Positions 11,601 to 24,200 of a stretch of 64,000 nucleotides of DNA are shown in pieces (the stretch's first letter is position 1; each line of letters begins with the position of its first letter). The notes under the pieces are model-generated. The model searched no databases, was not told the origin of the DNA, and saw only the letters and a program-made list of their open reading frames with translations. Origin of the DNA: Stemphylium vesicarium (taxonomy: Eukaryota; Ascomycota; Dothideomycetes; Pleosporales; Pleosporaceae); assembly GCA_004380135.1 (NCBI GenBank), contig QXCR01000016.1, forward strand, positions 285,461-349,460, written 5' to 3'. Position numbers and translations under genes: made by a program.

Positions 11601-12364
11601 TAGTTACTATTCCCCCGTCAATGGAGAGGGGAGGATGGTGCTTGAGTTGGGTTGCTTGCCTGATCAGGAATACTCCGAAGGTAACTTCACCAACATGACG
11701 AGTGCGGCTTCTTCGTCAGACGCGGATGCGTCAAGTGAGGGTTCTGGAGAGGCGGGTAGGAAGGCCAGTCGTCGGGACTCGGATACGTCGTTGGAGAGCT
11801 TTACTCCGTCCATGTTGGATCGGAAGGTTGTTTTGGTGGCCTTTAGGGTATATCTCCCCTTGTGATGTTGTCTCATTATTCTCTATTTCACGTTTCTATC
11901 TTCAATCTGCCCTTTCTCTTACATTTACTTTCACCTTCCAATGCGGCTTGAAATCCGCATTAGAGGAGGTTTGTTTGTCTATTCGTACTTGGATACCTTG
12001 GGTGTTGGGCGTTCGGCGCGATTATGTATCTTCTTCGGATACCCCCTTTCCTCCTCATGTAGGTCAAGTGAGCCAAGAAGTAATGTAGCTGTCTTGTTAC
12101 CAATTTCACATTTGGATTTGCATGTGTAAACGCCGACGCGGAAACAAGGAGGTCGGGATTCTGCGACGAAGAAACGGCGTAAGACGGCACTCCTCGGCTC
12201 TAGCGACGTGATGGCACAAGAAAGATACTGCGGATTTGTGATTGTTCACAGAGCAGTGAAAGGGTACAAGGGCTTTGCGAATTCATGGTTCTCATTTCCG
12301 TGATTCGATGGACGCCGTACATCCGTGAAGCCCAATTCATACAAAGGTGAAACACTTGAACCAT
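11601..12364. other. intergenic
   Basis: A 76-codon plus-strand frame (11635-11865), rich in serine and acidic residues, could be a further exon of the decayed gene before it, but nothing confirms this. The remainder has no recognised feature. Confidence 0.35.
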
Positions 12365-13379
12365 CTACAGCCCCAGCACATCACTAATTCCCTCTGTAAG
12401 ATTCGCCAGAATCTTCGAACCACCCACCACAGCAACGAACGCATCTTTGTAAGAGTCCCTATCGTCATGTTAGTAACAACCAATGCCCTAGAAGAAATCT
12501 TCGACTTACACAAGGATATTAGCCCCCTCAGGAATCGGTTCCGGCCCTACAGCAAACAGCTCGACAACCATGGCCCCAATCGATGCCAGCGTAATAGGTA
12601 CCTTACTCGGTCTCCAGCCCAACTCATAGGGCAACTTCTCCTGCTCGAATAAACTCCTCACATACTCTACCTTCGCCTTACCACTAACCACATCCCCCAT
12701 AGCTTGTAGGTAAAGCGCATTCTCGCCATACGAGAAAACCGTCTCACGGATACCATACACAAACTCTGGGTTTCTTGTCTTACTATCATTGTATCTTGCG
12801 AACTTCGCTTCAGACGCAGTCGGTATATCAGTGAGCTGTTTCCCGTCGAAGAAAGAGATGTACTGTTGCCAGTTGGGGTTGAAAAACGGCTGCGGGTTTC
12901 CCAGCGCGGCATCTTGGCGCGACATGCTGGCGTCGTGCTCAATGGGGAAGTTGTGCATGTTCAAGTCGTCGAGGTCGAAGGAGCCACCGAGCGGGTTTGG
13001 CGAGGCGAGTAAGCCCGCGCCGCCGACTGCGACGGTAAAATCCGGGCCCATGTTTAGGCCTTCGGCGAGGCCTTTGAGGAGGTGCGGGATCGTCATGTCT
13101 TTGCCGTTGTGGTGGATGAAGTTGTGGTTTGCGAGGGCGTTGAGGCCGGGGCATGGGGAGCGGACTTGGGGTTGTGGTCAGCGAGGAATTTTGTGATTTG
13201 AGGTGTTGGGCTTGTGTACCATCGCCTGAACCGGCGGGTTTGAAGCTCTTGAAGCGAGGGTCGTTGGAAGGGGCGGGTTTGAGCGAGGCGAGCAAAACAC
13301 CTATGTCGAGGGGAAGGCCTAAGAGGCCATCTGCACACGCGACGCCTGCGAAGAGTGTGGTTGCAAGTGGGAAACGCAT
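12365..13379 (-). CDS. secreted heme-thiolate peroxidase / unspecific peroxygenase
   Basis: Three exons, 13379-13220, 13164-12510 and 12458-12365, give 302 residues in continuous phase. The last intron (GTAAGT donor, ATAG acceptor) removes an apparent stop and adds a plausible tail ending DVLGL. A signal peptide opens the protein (MRFPLATTLFAGVACA). The family signature is complete: SPCPGLNALANH with the heme-ligating Cys58, GGSFDLDDLNMHNF, and the distal EHDAS motif (Glu129, His130, Asp131, Ser133). The PCP plus EHD pattern is that of chloroperoxidase/unspecific peroxygenase (peroxidase family 2) enzymes of the short type, which use hydrogen peroxide to oxygenate or halogenate organic compounds outside the cell. 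The exact substrate range cannot be read from sequence. Confidence 0.93.
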
Positions 13380-14145
13380 CTTGTCCTTGATGGTATGGAT
13401 TTTGTTGTTTGGATACAACAATTCGTAAAGGATGCAAAAAGTTCAAGCACAAAGTCCAACGCAGCGGTTCACTCGCCCTTTTGACCCAATGGCAATCAAC
13501 CTAATCGCGATGACCCCTCGATCTTCATCCTCATACCCCCAGATTTGGGAAAGAAGCCTCGGGATGTCTCATAGTGGTTAATGGTTTCTTGCCAAGTTGC
13601 CGGAGTAGGTAGCGATGGGTGTCGATCTGCTGTGCGATCGCCGCCAGATCGGCAACCAGCCCGGTACCTAGTCTCGTTCGAGGTGATCTGCGACTACTAC
13701 TCGAGTCGACTTTAGTTCAATGGCTTCTAGATTTGTCAAGGACTATGGGAAAGTCCGCTGATGGCAGAGGGGAGATTTGATAGGGGAAGCTGTTTCGATA
13801 GTTGGGTGCGCGACATGGATAGAGGGGCAAGGGGAGGGGGGAGATGACTTCTATGTAGAGGAAGTTACCTAGGCATGACGTCACGGCTAGGTCTACGACC
13901 ACAAAGGCAAGTGCCTTGACGCTTCGGTTTTCCCTTGCTGCTCACAGAGGTTTCGTTACATAAAGCCAATATCTATCTTGTCGTCACCACATTATGACAC
14001 GACGAATAAATCAGAGCTTTGAAGACAGTCGCAAGGAAGACGGTGTTTGAAGGAAACGGCTTGTTTTCAAAGAGCCAAAGAATACAAGAGGTGACAACTC
14101 CCAAGATTTTGTGAGAAATCCGGGTCTCTGCTAAGTGTAAGCGTC
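13380..14145. other. intergenic
   Basis: This stretch lies upstream of the peroxidase and downstream of the next minus-strand gene. Only short frames are present; no RNA gene or repeat is recognised. Confidence 0.4.
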
Positions 14146-15327
14146 TCAGCAGACCACCCCTAATTCAATCTCTCTCATCCAATCTCCTTCCACCACTTCA
14201 CTAGGATACTGGCTGAAATCATCCCAAGACTTGCTAACAAGTTGATCCTCGACCTTTCCGCCTCTCAGGCGCGAACACCCGATTTTGCATCGGCAAGGTG
14301 GGGGATAGTAGTCTACTGGTTCCCATTCCCCCTTCCCCTTCATCGTGTCCCCAGCCATTCCAATAGTCTCAATCGCCTCAATATCAGGCGTATGGACAGC
14401 AAAGTTGTCCGTTTGCTCTGCTGGTCGTGCTCGAGTTAGCTTTGCGTGTCGATCAAAGATGCCGTACCACTTTTTCTTTACCCACTCCTGCACGTTGCCC
14501 GTGAGAGTAATTTTCTGAATTGGCTGAAGGTAGCCGTTGTACCAGCCATACTCGAGTATCCAGTCAATGACTGCGCCACTCTCACAGATATGTGGTCTAA
14601 ACCGTGCTTCGCCGTAGGACCATCTCTCTTTAGTTTCGCGCCATTCGGGATCTTGGACGTCGTACCAGGGGTTGGCGAGCTTGTATGCGTCACCAAAGTG
14701 CAGTTCGAGGTCTTTCGTGTGCGCGAGAAAATGGCCGGCTCCATGGAGAAACGCATCCGGGTATAAGCTGTCCCCTCTTATGTCGTCTTGGTAATTGAAG
14801 GGAGCGACGGCGACGTCGAATAGAGCGAAGAGCTGTTCCGCTGTGAAGTCGAGCCTGATTCTCTCCAAGCCACGAAGAGCTGATAGATGTGGCAGGTGTA
14901 CGGCGTGTTGCGAGGTCGTATCTTGTATGATGGGGAACTTCATTCTCAGTTCCAGATTCTCCTCACGAATGAAGTTAATCCACGGGTGGGAATATGCATG
15001 GTATTCACCTATGGGGTTTTCTGGGTAGATACTTAGAATGAGATGGCTCATGTAGAAGTCAAATGGGTCCTGGAAATCTTTCCTGTCCTTCAACCAGGAG
15101 AGAACGCTGAAACGTGAGGACTCCCGGACAAGTGCGATATCGAATTGGCTGATCTGAAGATCGAGGTTAGTAGATCTTCGACTGCCATACCAAAGCGTAC
15201 GGCTGGAACAAGCAGTAGCGTCTACGAAGATGCGTTGTGGGCCGAGCCACTCACGCAATACCTGGTAAAGTAGTTCCCGAGGAAGGTAGTTTGCGGCGAT
15301 ACTGAATGTCAGCTGTTGCGTTGCCAT
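14146..15327 (-). CDS. hypothetical protein, 393 aa
   Basis: Single uninterrupted frame from the first ATG at 15327 (MATQQLTFSIAANYLPREL); the frame extends 39 codons upstream without an ATG. The N-terminus (YLPRELLYQVLREWLGPQR) resembles the short helix found at the start of many fungal F-box-like or leucine-rich-repeat-less proteins, and the body is rich in aromatic residues, with a cysteine cluster PPPCRCKIGCSRLRGG near the C-terminus. No catalytic motif, signal peptide or membrane segment is visible. Even codon use and the uninterrupted length support a real gene. Function unknown; an F-box-type substrate adaptor is only a guess. Confidence 0.7.
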   Translation of the reverse strand: MATQQLTFSIAANYLPRELLYQVLREWLGPQRIFVDATACSSRTLWYGSRRSTNLDLQISQFDIALVRESSRFSVLSWLKDRKDFQDPFDFYMSHLILSIYPENPIGEYHAYSHPWINFIREENLELRMKFPIIQDTTSQHAVHLPHLSALRGLERIRLDFTAEQLFALFDVAVAPFNYQDDIRGDSLYPDAFLHGAGHFLAHTKDLELHFGDAYKLANPWYDVQDPEWRETKERWSYGEARFRPHICESGAVIDWILEYGWYNGYLQPIQKITLTGNVQEWVKKKWYGIFDRHAKLTRARPAEQTDNFAVHTPDIEAIETIGMAGDTMKGKGEWEPVDYYPPPCRCKIGCSRLRGGKVEDQLVSKSWDDFSQYPSEVVEGDWMREIELGVVC

Positions 15328-16003
15328 GATTTCAGGAGTTGGGATGCGAGTTATAGAGGAATTGTGGAAAGGGATGTGTTGATACGGCAATAATGGAGGC
15401 TGTTCTTTTGTATGTGCAAAGCAGTCGATTTTCGACTGTGCCAACCATGGCAGATTTCACAGAAGGAACCGTGAAGTAACCATAGTTTGAGCCAACCATG
15501 ATTTATAGCAGTGTGGACGTCATAGTAGTGAATGAAGTAGCGTGAAAGGGTCCGAGTGACAAGTAATAAGACTGGCAGTGGAGGCAACGTGGGTGCAGCC
15601 ATGAGCCCGACGGACGTGTTGATGACTGCGAATCCATGGAGATGGGGGGGGGGGGGGGGGGGGGTGGTGATGTTCCATGGTATCTCGGGACGAGAAAATT
15701 CTTCTCATGTGAACCAATGGGAAATGTCACAAAGTGGGCAGAGTGTTGTTATGTATTAGGAATGCCACACCTAGGAAACAGCGTGGCAACATCTTACCGA
15801 GCTTAACAAGGAAATCACGACCAGGAGTGGAGGGTCGCCGTGATTGGAAATGGAAGGTGAGCACTGCGCACGGATTTAGCAAGTGCATATGAAGAGGTCT
15901 CATGAGAGCAAATTTTCCGATGACGTTGTTTGACGAGGTTTTGGCAAACATGTGCCGTATAATATAACATGTATTTGTACAGTCAGTCATCAATATATCG
16001 GTG
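15328..16003. other. intergenic with a 21-base G run
   Basis: No gene is supported. Positions 15644-15664 are an uninterrupted run of 21 G, bordered by GATG-like sequence, a likely length-variable homopolymer. Small proline-rich frames opposite the G run are artefacts of the homopolymer. Confidence 0.6.
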
Positions 16004-16771
16004 TTATGAGCGTCGTTTTGCTGGCGCCGGGCTCCATCCCTGTGGCTGCCACTCCTGTCCCTGAGCAGCGTGCTTCCAAGGAGAGTCCTTTGGCTCCTTC
16101 CGCATCTTCTTCTTCGCCTTTGTAGCAGGCCCATCGTCTTTGGCTTCGGGATTTGTCAGGTCTGTTGCAGGTTCTGGCTGCTCCTGAGCGATTTGCCGTG
16201 GTGACTCTGCCCTATCTCGTATACCCTCATCCACGTTCATCTGTGTCACGCCGCTTTCAGCATCCTTGGACTGCAGCGGTTGCACTGGCTGTTGCTTGTC
16301 GGGCGCATCCAGCGCCGACGGCTTCTCGGCCCATCGTGCATCGGCCTGTGCGGCAAGCATCTTCATGCGCTCCTGCCGCATCAGGTCCTGGTGTTGTTCG
16401 GCAACGGTGGGCGGTTCGAAACGCGTGTGTCGCAGCCATTGCATCCATGACGCTGACTCTGTCAGCCCAATCCGACGCTCGTGGGTTGAGGGCACAAACG
16501 CGATATTTGCACGTCGCCATAATGTGTGCTTCGGCTATACTTGGCTATTCTTCGGTTGCGCATAGCGTGCAGTGCGTCTTTGAACTCCCAAAAGGTGTTG
16601 CCGTGGAGATCGAAGCCTGTGAGGGCGTGTCAAGGCAAAGAAGCAAGGATAGGCTGGGGGTTGTGTTATTGCACACAACTACTCACCTACGAGCCATCTC
16701 TTGCGCCAGGGGAAGCGCTGCATCTTCCATTGATACCATGCCCTTTTAATTGGGCCCGGTGTTCCCGCCAT
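16004..16771 (-). CDS. NDUFAF2-type complex I assembly factor
   Basis: Three exons, 16771-16687, 16616-16500 and 16458-16004, give 218 residues. Exon 1 encodes KRAWYQWKMQRFPWRKRWLV, exon 2 continues GFDLHGNTFWEFKDAL and MRNRRIAKY, and exon 3 carries WMQWLRHTRFEPPTVAEQ and LAAQADARWAEKPSAL. This is the pattern of the B17.2-like/NDUFAF2 (mimitin) family, a mitochondrial assembly factor of NADH:ubiquinone oxidoreductase related to subunit NDUFA12. The C-terminal third is a charged, Lys-rich low-complexity tail. The second intron (GTTTGT donor, 41 nt) is short but required for phase. It is divergent from the calponin-homology gene, starting 353 bp from it. Confidence 0.87.
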
Positions 16772-17124
16772 TGCAGCGTCTCGCGTCGTGGTCGCGATGT
16801 ACGTCTGGTCGGGCGAAGGCGAGTCTGACGCGCAAACGAGTGACGTTGAGGCGAATGGTTGGTGCGTCAGCCCGTGTGCAGGCATTCCCTCTCGCCCCCC
16901 CACTACTTGCCGTACCAACAACTCACTCTTCTCCACAAGCACGCATGCCAGCGTTGTATTCCTGCCAACAACAAACACGGGCATTCTACATAATACTCGA
17001 TTTTTTCTTTTAGATAGCTCCATAGTTTATCACATCATACTTCGACTCGTTTCCTCGTCACCCACCGCCAGTGGCCTTGCGTGCCCAACCAGAACAAGCT
17101 TGATTTGCGCCCAACTCGCCCACC
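16772..17124. promoter_or_regulatory. shared divergent promoter region
   Basis: These 353 bp lie between two divergent start codons (NDUFAF2-like on the minus strand, calponin-homology gene on the plus strand) and must hold both promoters. Pyrimidine-rich leaders flank both starts; no specific factor site is claimed. Confidence 0.5.
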
Positions 17125-19213
17125 ATGGCGTCCGTAACCTCTCTCGATCAGGACATGCGGAAACTGCGTATGGATAGATATACTCCCAAAGCAGCAAACG
17201 AAGTCCGCATCTGGATCGAAGACACGCTGGGCGAGCGCCTCCCCGCCGGTGACCTGCTGGATGCGCTAAAGGACGGGACCGTATTATGCAGGTAAGGCGG
17301 CATCGAAAAAGGTACCAGGCAGCTGGGTCTATGTAGCTGACACTTGTAGGCTTGTAAATTTGGCCATACCCAGTCCCGTCAAGTTCAAGAAGTCGGCAAT
17401 GCCATTCATCCAGATGGAAAACATTTCGCACTTCCTCCGAGCCTGCGAACAGCCTCCGCTGAGCATGCCCGCCCACGACCGCTTCCTTACCGTCGACCTC
17501 TTCGAATCCAAAGACCCGGCTCAGGTCCTGCAGTGTTTGAGCGCCTTCAGCCGCGTCGCCAATGCGAAGAACCCCTCAAACTTCCCCACGGCGATAGGGC
17601 CAAAACGAGGAGGGCCTGGCCCCTTGAGTCCGTCGTCGACCGGCGGAGGGCCCAAGAGTCCTTCCCTCGTATCTCCCGGATACACAAGAAGCAGGGGACC
17701 AAGCACCGCCAGCAATACCAGTGGCTCAAGTACCTTCAATCCGCTCGCTCGACCGCCAGCCGAGCGAACGTTGAGTGCTGCACGCACCGGGGGTTCCGAC
17801 ACATCGTACACATCAAACGGCCAGCCCAAGTCACCGCCTGGCGGAGTTAGCAGCTGGAGCAAGAAGGTCGACGAGGGCAGCACAGCGCCCGCCTGGAACA
17901 TTCACCAGTATGGCTACATGGGTGGTGCCAGTCAAGGCAACCAAGGCATCGCATTCGGTGCCCGACGGCAAATCACGAGCGCAGGCCCACACGTGCCCAA
18001 CATGGCGGAGAAGGAACGACTTCGACGGGAAAGAGCCGCCGAAGAGGACCGACTGCGTTTACAGGCTGAGGAAGCCGAGAATAAGCGACGGGTCGAGCGC
18101 GAGGCCGAGGAAGAGCGAATCCGCGTAGAAGAGGAACAAAAATGGGAGGAAGAGACACGCAGACAGCAAGAGGCGAAACAAGCCCGTCTCGACCAGCAGA
18201 AGCGCGAATGGGAGGAGCAGGAGCGACAGTGGAAGCATGAGGAGGAGCAGCGACAACGCGAAGAGCGCGAGGCGCTGGAGAAGATCGAGGCCGAGACCCG
18301 ACGAAAGCGTGCAGGCAGTGAGGCCAGGCTAAAGGGACAGTTCCTAAGCCAGTACCAGGCTGAACAAGCCAACAAAACACGTAGCCGGCGAGGAAGCAGC
18401 GAAGAGCCCAATGCCGAGCGCGACCGCATACGTGAGCTCGAGCGTCAGCTTGAAGAGGCCAAAGAACGCGAGCGACAGTACCAAGCTGAGCGTGAAGGTC
18501 GTCTGCAGGAGAAGAAAGTGCGCGCTCGCTCAAAAAGTCGTGTACGCGACCGATCTCGAAGCCGCCCTCGACCGCAGCCCCCGCCACGTGCCCCTTCACC
18601 TCAAGACAGCAATGTCTCCTGGGCGCAGGCAGACGATCGCGAGTACCTCCGTAAACAATGGGACCAAACCCAAAGCCAATCCCCACGTCCTCTACCCGAG
18701 CCTACCCCTCCATCCCTCCCAGCCCGACCACTTCCAGAGCCAGCAGCCCGGCCACAACCAGTAGCTAGGCCAGAGTCAGCAACCAGGCCACTCCCCGACC
18801 CATCATCCTACGCCAAGCAAAGCCGAACTGATCGTTATCTCTCCTCCAACCCAGCTCCCGCATCTCCCAAGCCCCAAACCCACATCCCGCCCGAGCTCAC
18901 CTCTACCTCTGAGCAACGTAGTGAAGATGCCCGCCGCGCAGCAGCCCAGACAAAGACCAAGGCCGGCGGATGGGCTTCTAAATCCCTGCTCGAGCGCGAA
19001 ATGGAACGTGAGCGGGAACGCCAAAAGGAATGGGAAGAATCACAACGTGCATTGCAAGAAGCCGCCAAAGATCCCAATGCCGGCACTGGTTCCGGCCAGA
19101 GCTGGGATGTCAACCAATATGGATACATGGGCGGAGATAACCAAAACAAGCTTGGTGGTATCGGCGCAGGCAAGAGACAGATTGTTGGACCAAGATTGTT
19201 CGGACCTCGTTAA
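17125..19213 (+). CDS. calponin-homology domain protein with calponin-type repeats
   Basis: Two exons, 17125-17291 and 17350-19213, give 676 residues. The N-terminus (about 15-135) is a type-3 calponin homology domain: KAANEVRIWIEDTLGERLP, LLDALKDGTVLCRLVN, FKKSAMPFIQMENISHFL and an LFESKDPAQVLQCL end. Two calponin-like repeats with the core YGYMGG follow, at about 243-248 (then GNQGIAFGARRQI) and at 646-651 at the very C-terminus (then GIGAGKRQIVGP). Between them lie a long charged coiled coil (about 260-430, Glu/Arg/Gln rich) and a proline-rich stretch. This layout suggests an actin-binding or actin-bundling protein of the transgelin/Scp1 kind, enlarged by a coiled coil; it is much longer than the roughly 200-aa yeast Scp1. 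Cytoskeletal location is inferred from domains. Confidence 0.9.
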
Positions 19214-21262
19214 GGTGATTCTATGGGTATCGTTTTCAAAGCTTCATTTGGAGTTGCGATAGAATTGTTTGCACATTAGCGTAGTTAGACCAGAAACCAT
19301 TAATCACAACAAACCAACTTTTCCTTTGTCAACACATGCTAGCTTTCTTCCCCCGATCGTCTTCGCCGCGCACCCCTCTTTCTCAAACCGTCGTCTTCTT
19401 CTTCCCAATCTGTACATTCCAACTAAATTCCCCCACTCGTTCCAAACCTAGCTTAAATTGACTTGAAAATATCGCGCCATTACCACGCTGCTCCTCCCCT
19501 TCCTTGCCTTCTTCTTTACTGTCTTCAATTGGCCATTCGACGACTTCCCAGTCGCCGCCTAGCTCTTCTTCAATCTCTTGACGAGAGAGAGTGGTTGGAA
19601 GGGCGGGGTCGTGTAGCCCTTGCTCTAGGTGTTTGTTAGATCTCTGTGTGTATATATCTGTGTATAAGTAGCGGAGCACGTAGCGGAGCGCGTACTCGTG
19701 CTTTCAGCCATCTTGGCTTCCGCGAGCGCGGTGTGATATGTTCCGCCTTGTTGAGGCATGTTGTGTGCAACAGGTCCCATCTCCCTTCTTGCTTCGACCA
19801 AGAGGGCTTATCTATGGTGATGCGGGATGTGGGGTATTGTAATGTGGGGATTAGTTTCAAGGAAAAGGGTGTAGGTAGTCACAGATGTGTAAATGGGTGG
19901 TATAGCACCAAGGATTATTTCCCACGCAGGCTTGAGCGGTGGAGGTGTGGAGGTGAAGGGGTTGTGGTTGCCTGACTGCGCCACTGAGCTGCGGGGTTGC
20001 TGGGAGGTGTGGTTGAGAGGCGAGGATGGCTCGGGTAGAACGGCTGTCATGAATGTGGCTGGATGGGTCTACTGATTATGGTGTGGGATTCTATGGATTC
20101 TATGCCGTATTCTTGAGCCAACGCGATGTATCGTCCGGTATGAGAGAGAAGTATACCAATACTAGGAAAGACCTTTTTTCTCTAGTTTTGACTAGGTACT
20201 GAGATTTTGATTAATGTTGAAATCAACGTCTCAGCGATAGACATATGGCTTGCGCGAGATGAGAACAGAGACTGAAAGCGTGATCCAAAGACATCGGACA
20301 TTGTGAATGTGGATTAAAAGATTCTCTCTCCCCTAGCCTGCGTTCATGTTCGGTTTCATCTTGCATAGGAGTCTACACGTGAATTATTTGGGGTTTCGTG
20401 CTATCGATCCTTCTCTTCGCGCACTGAGATGGAATGGGTAGGTTGACTGCCCATGTGGTGGCAGGAATCTTGGCGATCCGAAATACCTCGAGTCGCGGCG
20501 TGAAGACAGTATGAGGAAATGAAAGGCTCGTCAGGGAGGGGGTAGAAGCGAGGCCAAGACGTCAAGTACCGCTTGGCGTCGTCTTGCTTAATTGTGACGC
20601 AATTACAACTCTTTCATCCATCGAGGAGCCCACCAATACGTCTTCCGCAGAGCCAGTACTCGTTAGCATCGCAAAACATAATCTGTGTCGCCGTTGAATT
20701 TCGATAGTGAACGGACTCCTAAAACGTGGTGTTGGCGCGAACAAGCATATCGAATCTCCAAGCACGCCGTACCAAACCCAAACGCCAACCCCTGCCAACA
20801 CTTTTGTCGCCCTCCGCACCCCGCGGGCACCTAGTGCATCGACAATCGACGGGAAATCGATCGCGGCTGAGGCTGAAATGCTCGATATTGGCTGAATCGC
20901 ATAGGATTCGGCTTTGAAAAGCACCGACGCGAGGCTAGAATTCCACTACTGTCTCAACGTTACCATGACATCACCACTCCGGCATCGAACCATCAACACA
21001 GCGCAAAACATGGCAGACACCACGAGCTTGCACGCTCAGCCTAGCGCTTTGATTGACATACTTTGGCATCACTCTTATACCGTCTCTCTGGATTCCCAGC
21101 AGAGCCGGCAACCTTCGCGGACTATACCCCAGACTGTCCCAGCCGTTCTTCTTTAGCCATCTTTGTTTACGCTCGCATTTTAGGTAGTGGATCCACCCTT
21201 GTGGACTTGCGCTACCGAAACCATCTCGGAATCGCCTTTCTTTAGGCCCCGGAGCCTTTGCT
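19214..21262. other. intergenic, about 2 kb, with a possible small minus-strand gene
   Basis: Minus-strand readings between 20050 and 19383 look partly coding: an ATG frame at 20050 (MTAVLPEPSSPLNH), a piece MPQQGGTYHTALAEAKMAES near 19750, and an acidic piece EIEEELGGDWEVVEWPIED ending at 19383. No consistent set of splice sites joins them, so no gene is called. From 20100 to 21262 nothing is supported; the last part is the promoter and leader of the ABC transporter. Confidence 0.35.
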
Positions 21263-24200
21263 ATGTCTTCAAACGATGGTATTCCGACTCCGTCGCATCT
21301 CCCTGGCGGCTGGGTAGAGACGCCTGCAGACCCTAGCCGACACCAATCATACATCGGATCGCAACAACGCACTCATGTTGGTTCAGTTACTCCAGATGCT
21401 CGGGGAAGAGAGCATCATGACGGCACCTTCATTTCCAATGCACTACACACCAGCAGCCAGAACTATTACGGGGCTGATGCTCAGGGTCTTTCATCCGCGT
21501 CCAGCAATTCTACGGCAGTCGCGTCACCAGACTTGCGACCGTCGCAAGATGCAAAAAACTTGCCAATAGCTCAAGACGAGGCCAATGGAGGTGATGAGGA
21601 AACACAATCAGAGCCGGGCAACGACTACCTCCAGAAGACGACATCAGGGGACCCTGTTGAACAGCAAATCGTGCTCGAGGATGATTCGTCAGATTCTGAG
21701 CATGAGGGTCCAGCTGAGAAGAGCACCCCGTCAGGAAAGAGACCTACTCTGCAATCTAAGAATTCGAAGCCAATGACTGAAGATGACCTCTTCCGCGCAT
21801 TGTCTAGAAGAAAGACAAGCCAAAGTAATGGTCTCAGCAAGACCAATACCAACGCGACTGGCCGTAGCACGGAGGAAGAAGATGAGATCAACAAACTGAT
21901 GTCAAAGATGTTTGGACGTACCAGACAAGAATCATCAGAGGAAGAGAAGACTAGGCATCAGGGTGTCATCTTCAAACACTTGACAGTGAAGGGTATGGGA
22001 ATTGGTGCGGCTTTGCAGCCAACCGTTGGGTCACTTTTCTTAGACCCTGCGAGATTCTTCAAGAATCTCTTCACAAAAGGACCGCGGCAGGCTGCTGGCA
22101 AGCCGCCAGTACGTACTATCCTTGATGACTTTTCCGGATGCATACGACCTGGCGAAATGGTACTCGTGCTTGGGTATGTCTGTCACACTGATGATCGTGT
22201 TTCTTTGCTAACGTAAGCAGACGTCCAGGGGCTGGTTGTTCGACTTTCCTCAAGATGATCGGAAACCAGAGATACGGCTACGAAGAGATATCTGGAGATG
22301 TGTCGTATGGAGGTACCGACGCCGACGAGATGAGCAAGAAATACCGAAGCGAAGTCCTTTACAACCCTGAAGATGACTTGCACTACGCAACACTCAAGGT
22401 AAAGGACACTCTGAGGTTCGCCTTGAAGACAAGGACGCCTGGCAAGGAGTCAAGAAAAGAGGGCGAGACCCGCAACGACTATGTCAACGAATTCCTCCGG
22501 GTGGTAACCAAGCTCTTTTGGATTGAGCACACGCTGGGTACGAAAGTCGGCAACGAACTCATCCGCGGTGTTTCTGGTGGTGAGAAGAAGCGTGTTTCAA
22601 TTGCGGAAGCAATGGTCACGAAGGCTTCAGTTCAGAGTTGGGACAACAGCACGCGTGGTCTTGACGCCAGCACCGCGCTTGAATATGTCCAGAGTCTACG
22701 GTCATTGACCAACATGGCTCAGATTTCTACGGCGGTTGCTCTCTACCAGGCTGGAGAGTCTTTGTATGAGCTCTTCGACAAGGTGCTCCTCATTCACGAG
22801 GGACGGTGCTGCTATTTCGGACCGACCGAGAAGGCTGAGACCTACTTCAAGAATCTTGGCTTCGAAAAGCCCGAGCGATGGACGACCAGTGATTTCTTGA
22901 CTTCGGTGACTGATGATCACGAGCGACAAATAAAAGAAGGTTGGGAAGATCGCATCCCCCGGACTGGTGCAGCATTCGGAGAGGCGTTCGCCAGCAGCGA
23001 ACAGGCCAACGACAACTTCGCCGATATTGAAGAATTCGAGCACGAGACGAAGCGACAGGCTGAGGAGCGGCATGAGGCCCAAACCAAGGCCACTAAGAAG
23101 AAGAACTTCACCATCTCGTTCCCCGCTCAAGTCATGGCCTGTACCAAACGCCAGTTCCTCGTCATGGTAGGAGACCCGCAGTCTCTCATCGGAAAGTGGG
23201 GTGGTATCTTCTTCCAAGCACTTATTGTTGGCTCCCTGTTTTACAACCTGCAGAACACCGCCCAGGGAGTGTTCCCTCGAGGTGGTGTGATCTTCTTCAT
23301 GTTGCTTTTCAACGCCCTTCTGGCTTTGGCTGAACTCACAGCTGCTTTCGAGTCAAGACCGATCTTGCTGAAGCACAAAAGTTTCTCATTCTATCGACCT
23401 GCCGCTTACGCTATTGCACAAACCGTCATCGATGTTCCGCTTGTCCTGATCCAGGTCGTCATTTTCGACATAGTGGTCTATTTCATGGCAAACCTTTCGC
23501 GAACGGCGTCCCAATTCTTCATCTCCTTGCTATTCTTGTGGATCATTACGATGACCATGTATGCGTTCTTCAGGGCCGTGGGTGCGCTTGTTAGTTCGTT
23601 GGATGTCGCAACCCGTATTACTGGTGTCGCTATTCAGGCATTGGTTGTCTACACCGGTTATCTGATCCCCCCAGCGAAGATGCACCCATGGTTCTCCTGG
23701 CTGCGCTGGATCAACCCCATTCAGTATGGTTTTGAAGGTCTTCTCGCGAACGAGTTCTACAATCTCGACATCCAATGCGTACCTCCGTTCATCGCCCCGC
23801 AAGTCCCTGGTGCGCAAGAACAGTACCAGTCTTGCGCGATTCAAGGAAATACCCCCGGATCGCTCACTGTTTCTGGCTCCGACTACATCTCTGCAGCTTA
23901 TGGCTACTCGCGATCACACCTGTGGCGCAACTTTGGGTTCATTTGCGCCTTCTTCATCTTTTTCGTTGCGCTTACGGCCTTCGGTATGGAGATCCAGAAG
24001 CCCAACAAAGGTGGTGGTGCTGTCACCATTTACAAGCGCGGCCAGGTCCCCAAGACTGTTGAGAAGGAAATGGAGACTAAAACCCTGCCCAAGGACGAGG
24101 AAGCCGGGAATAGCGAGCCCGTCATGGAAAAACACTCCTCTAGCGATAACGACGACTCCGACAAGACAGCCGAGGGTGTTGCGAAGAACGAAACCATCTT

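Noticed and set aside
15644..15664. Proline-rich peptides opposite the G run
   Set aside because: They arise only from the homopolymer and have no start, stop or splice support.
17932..18686. Long minus-strand frames opposite the calponin-homology gene
   Set aside because: They are mirror images of the Glu/Arg-rich coiled coil and proline-rich region; composition, not coding.
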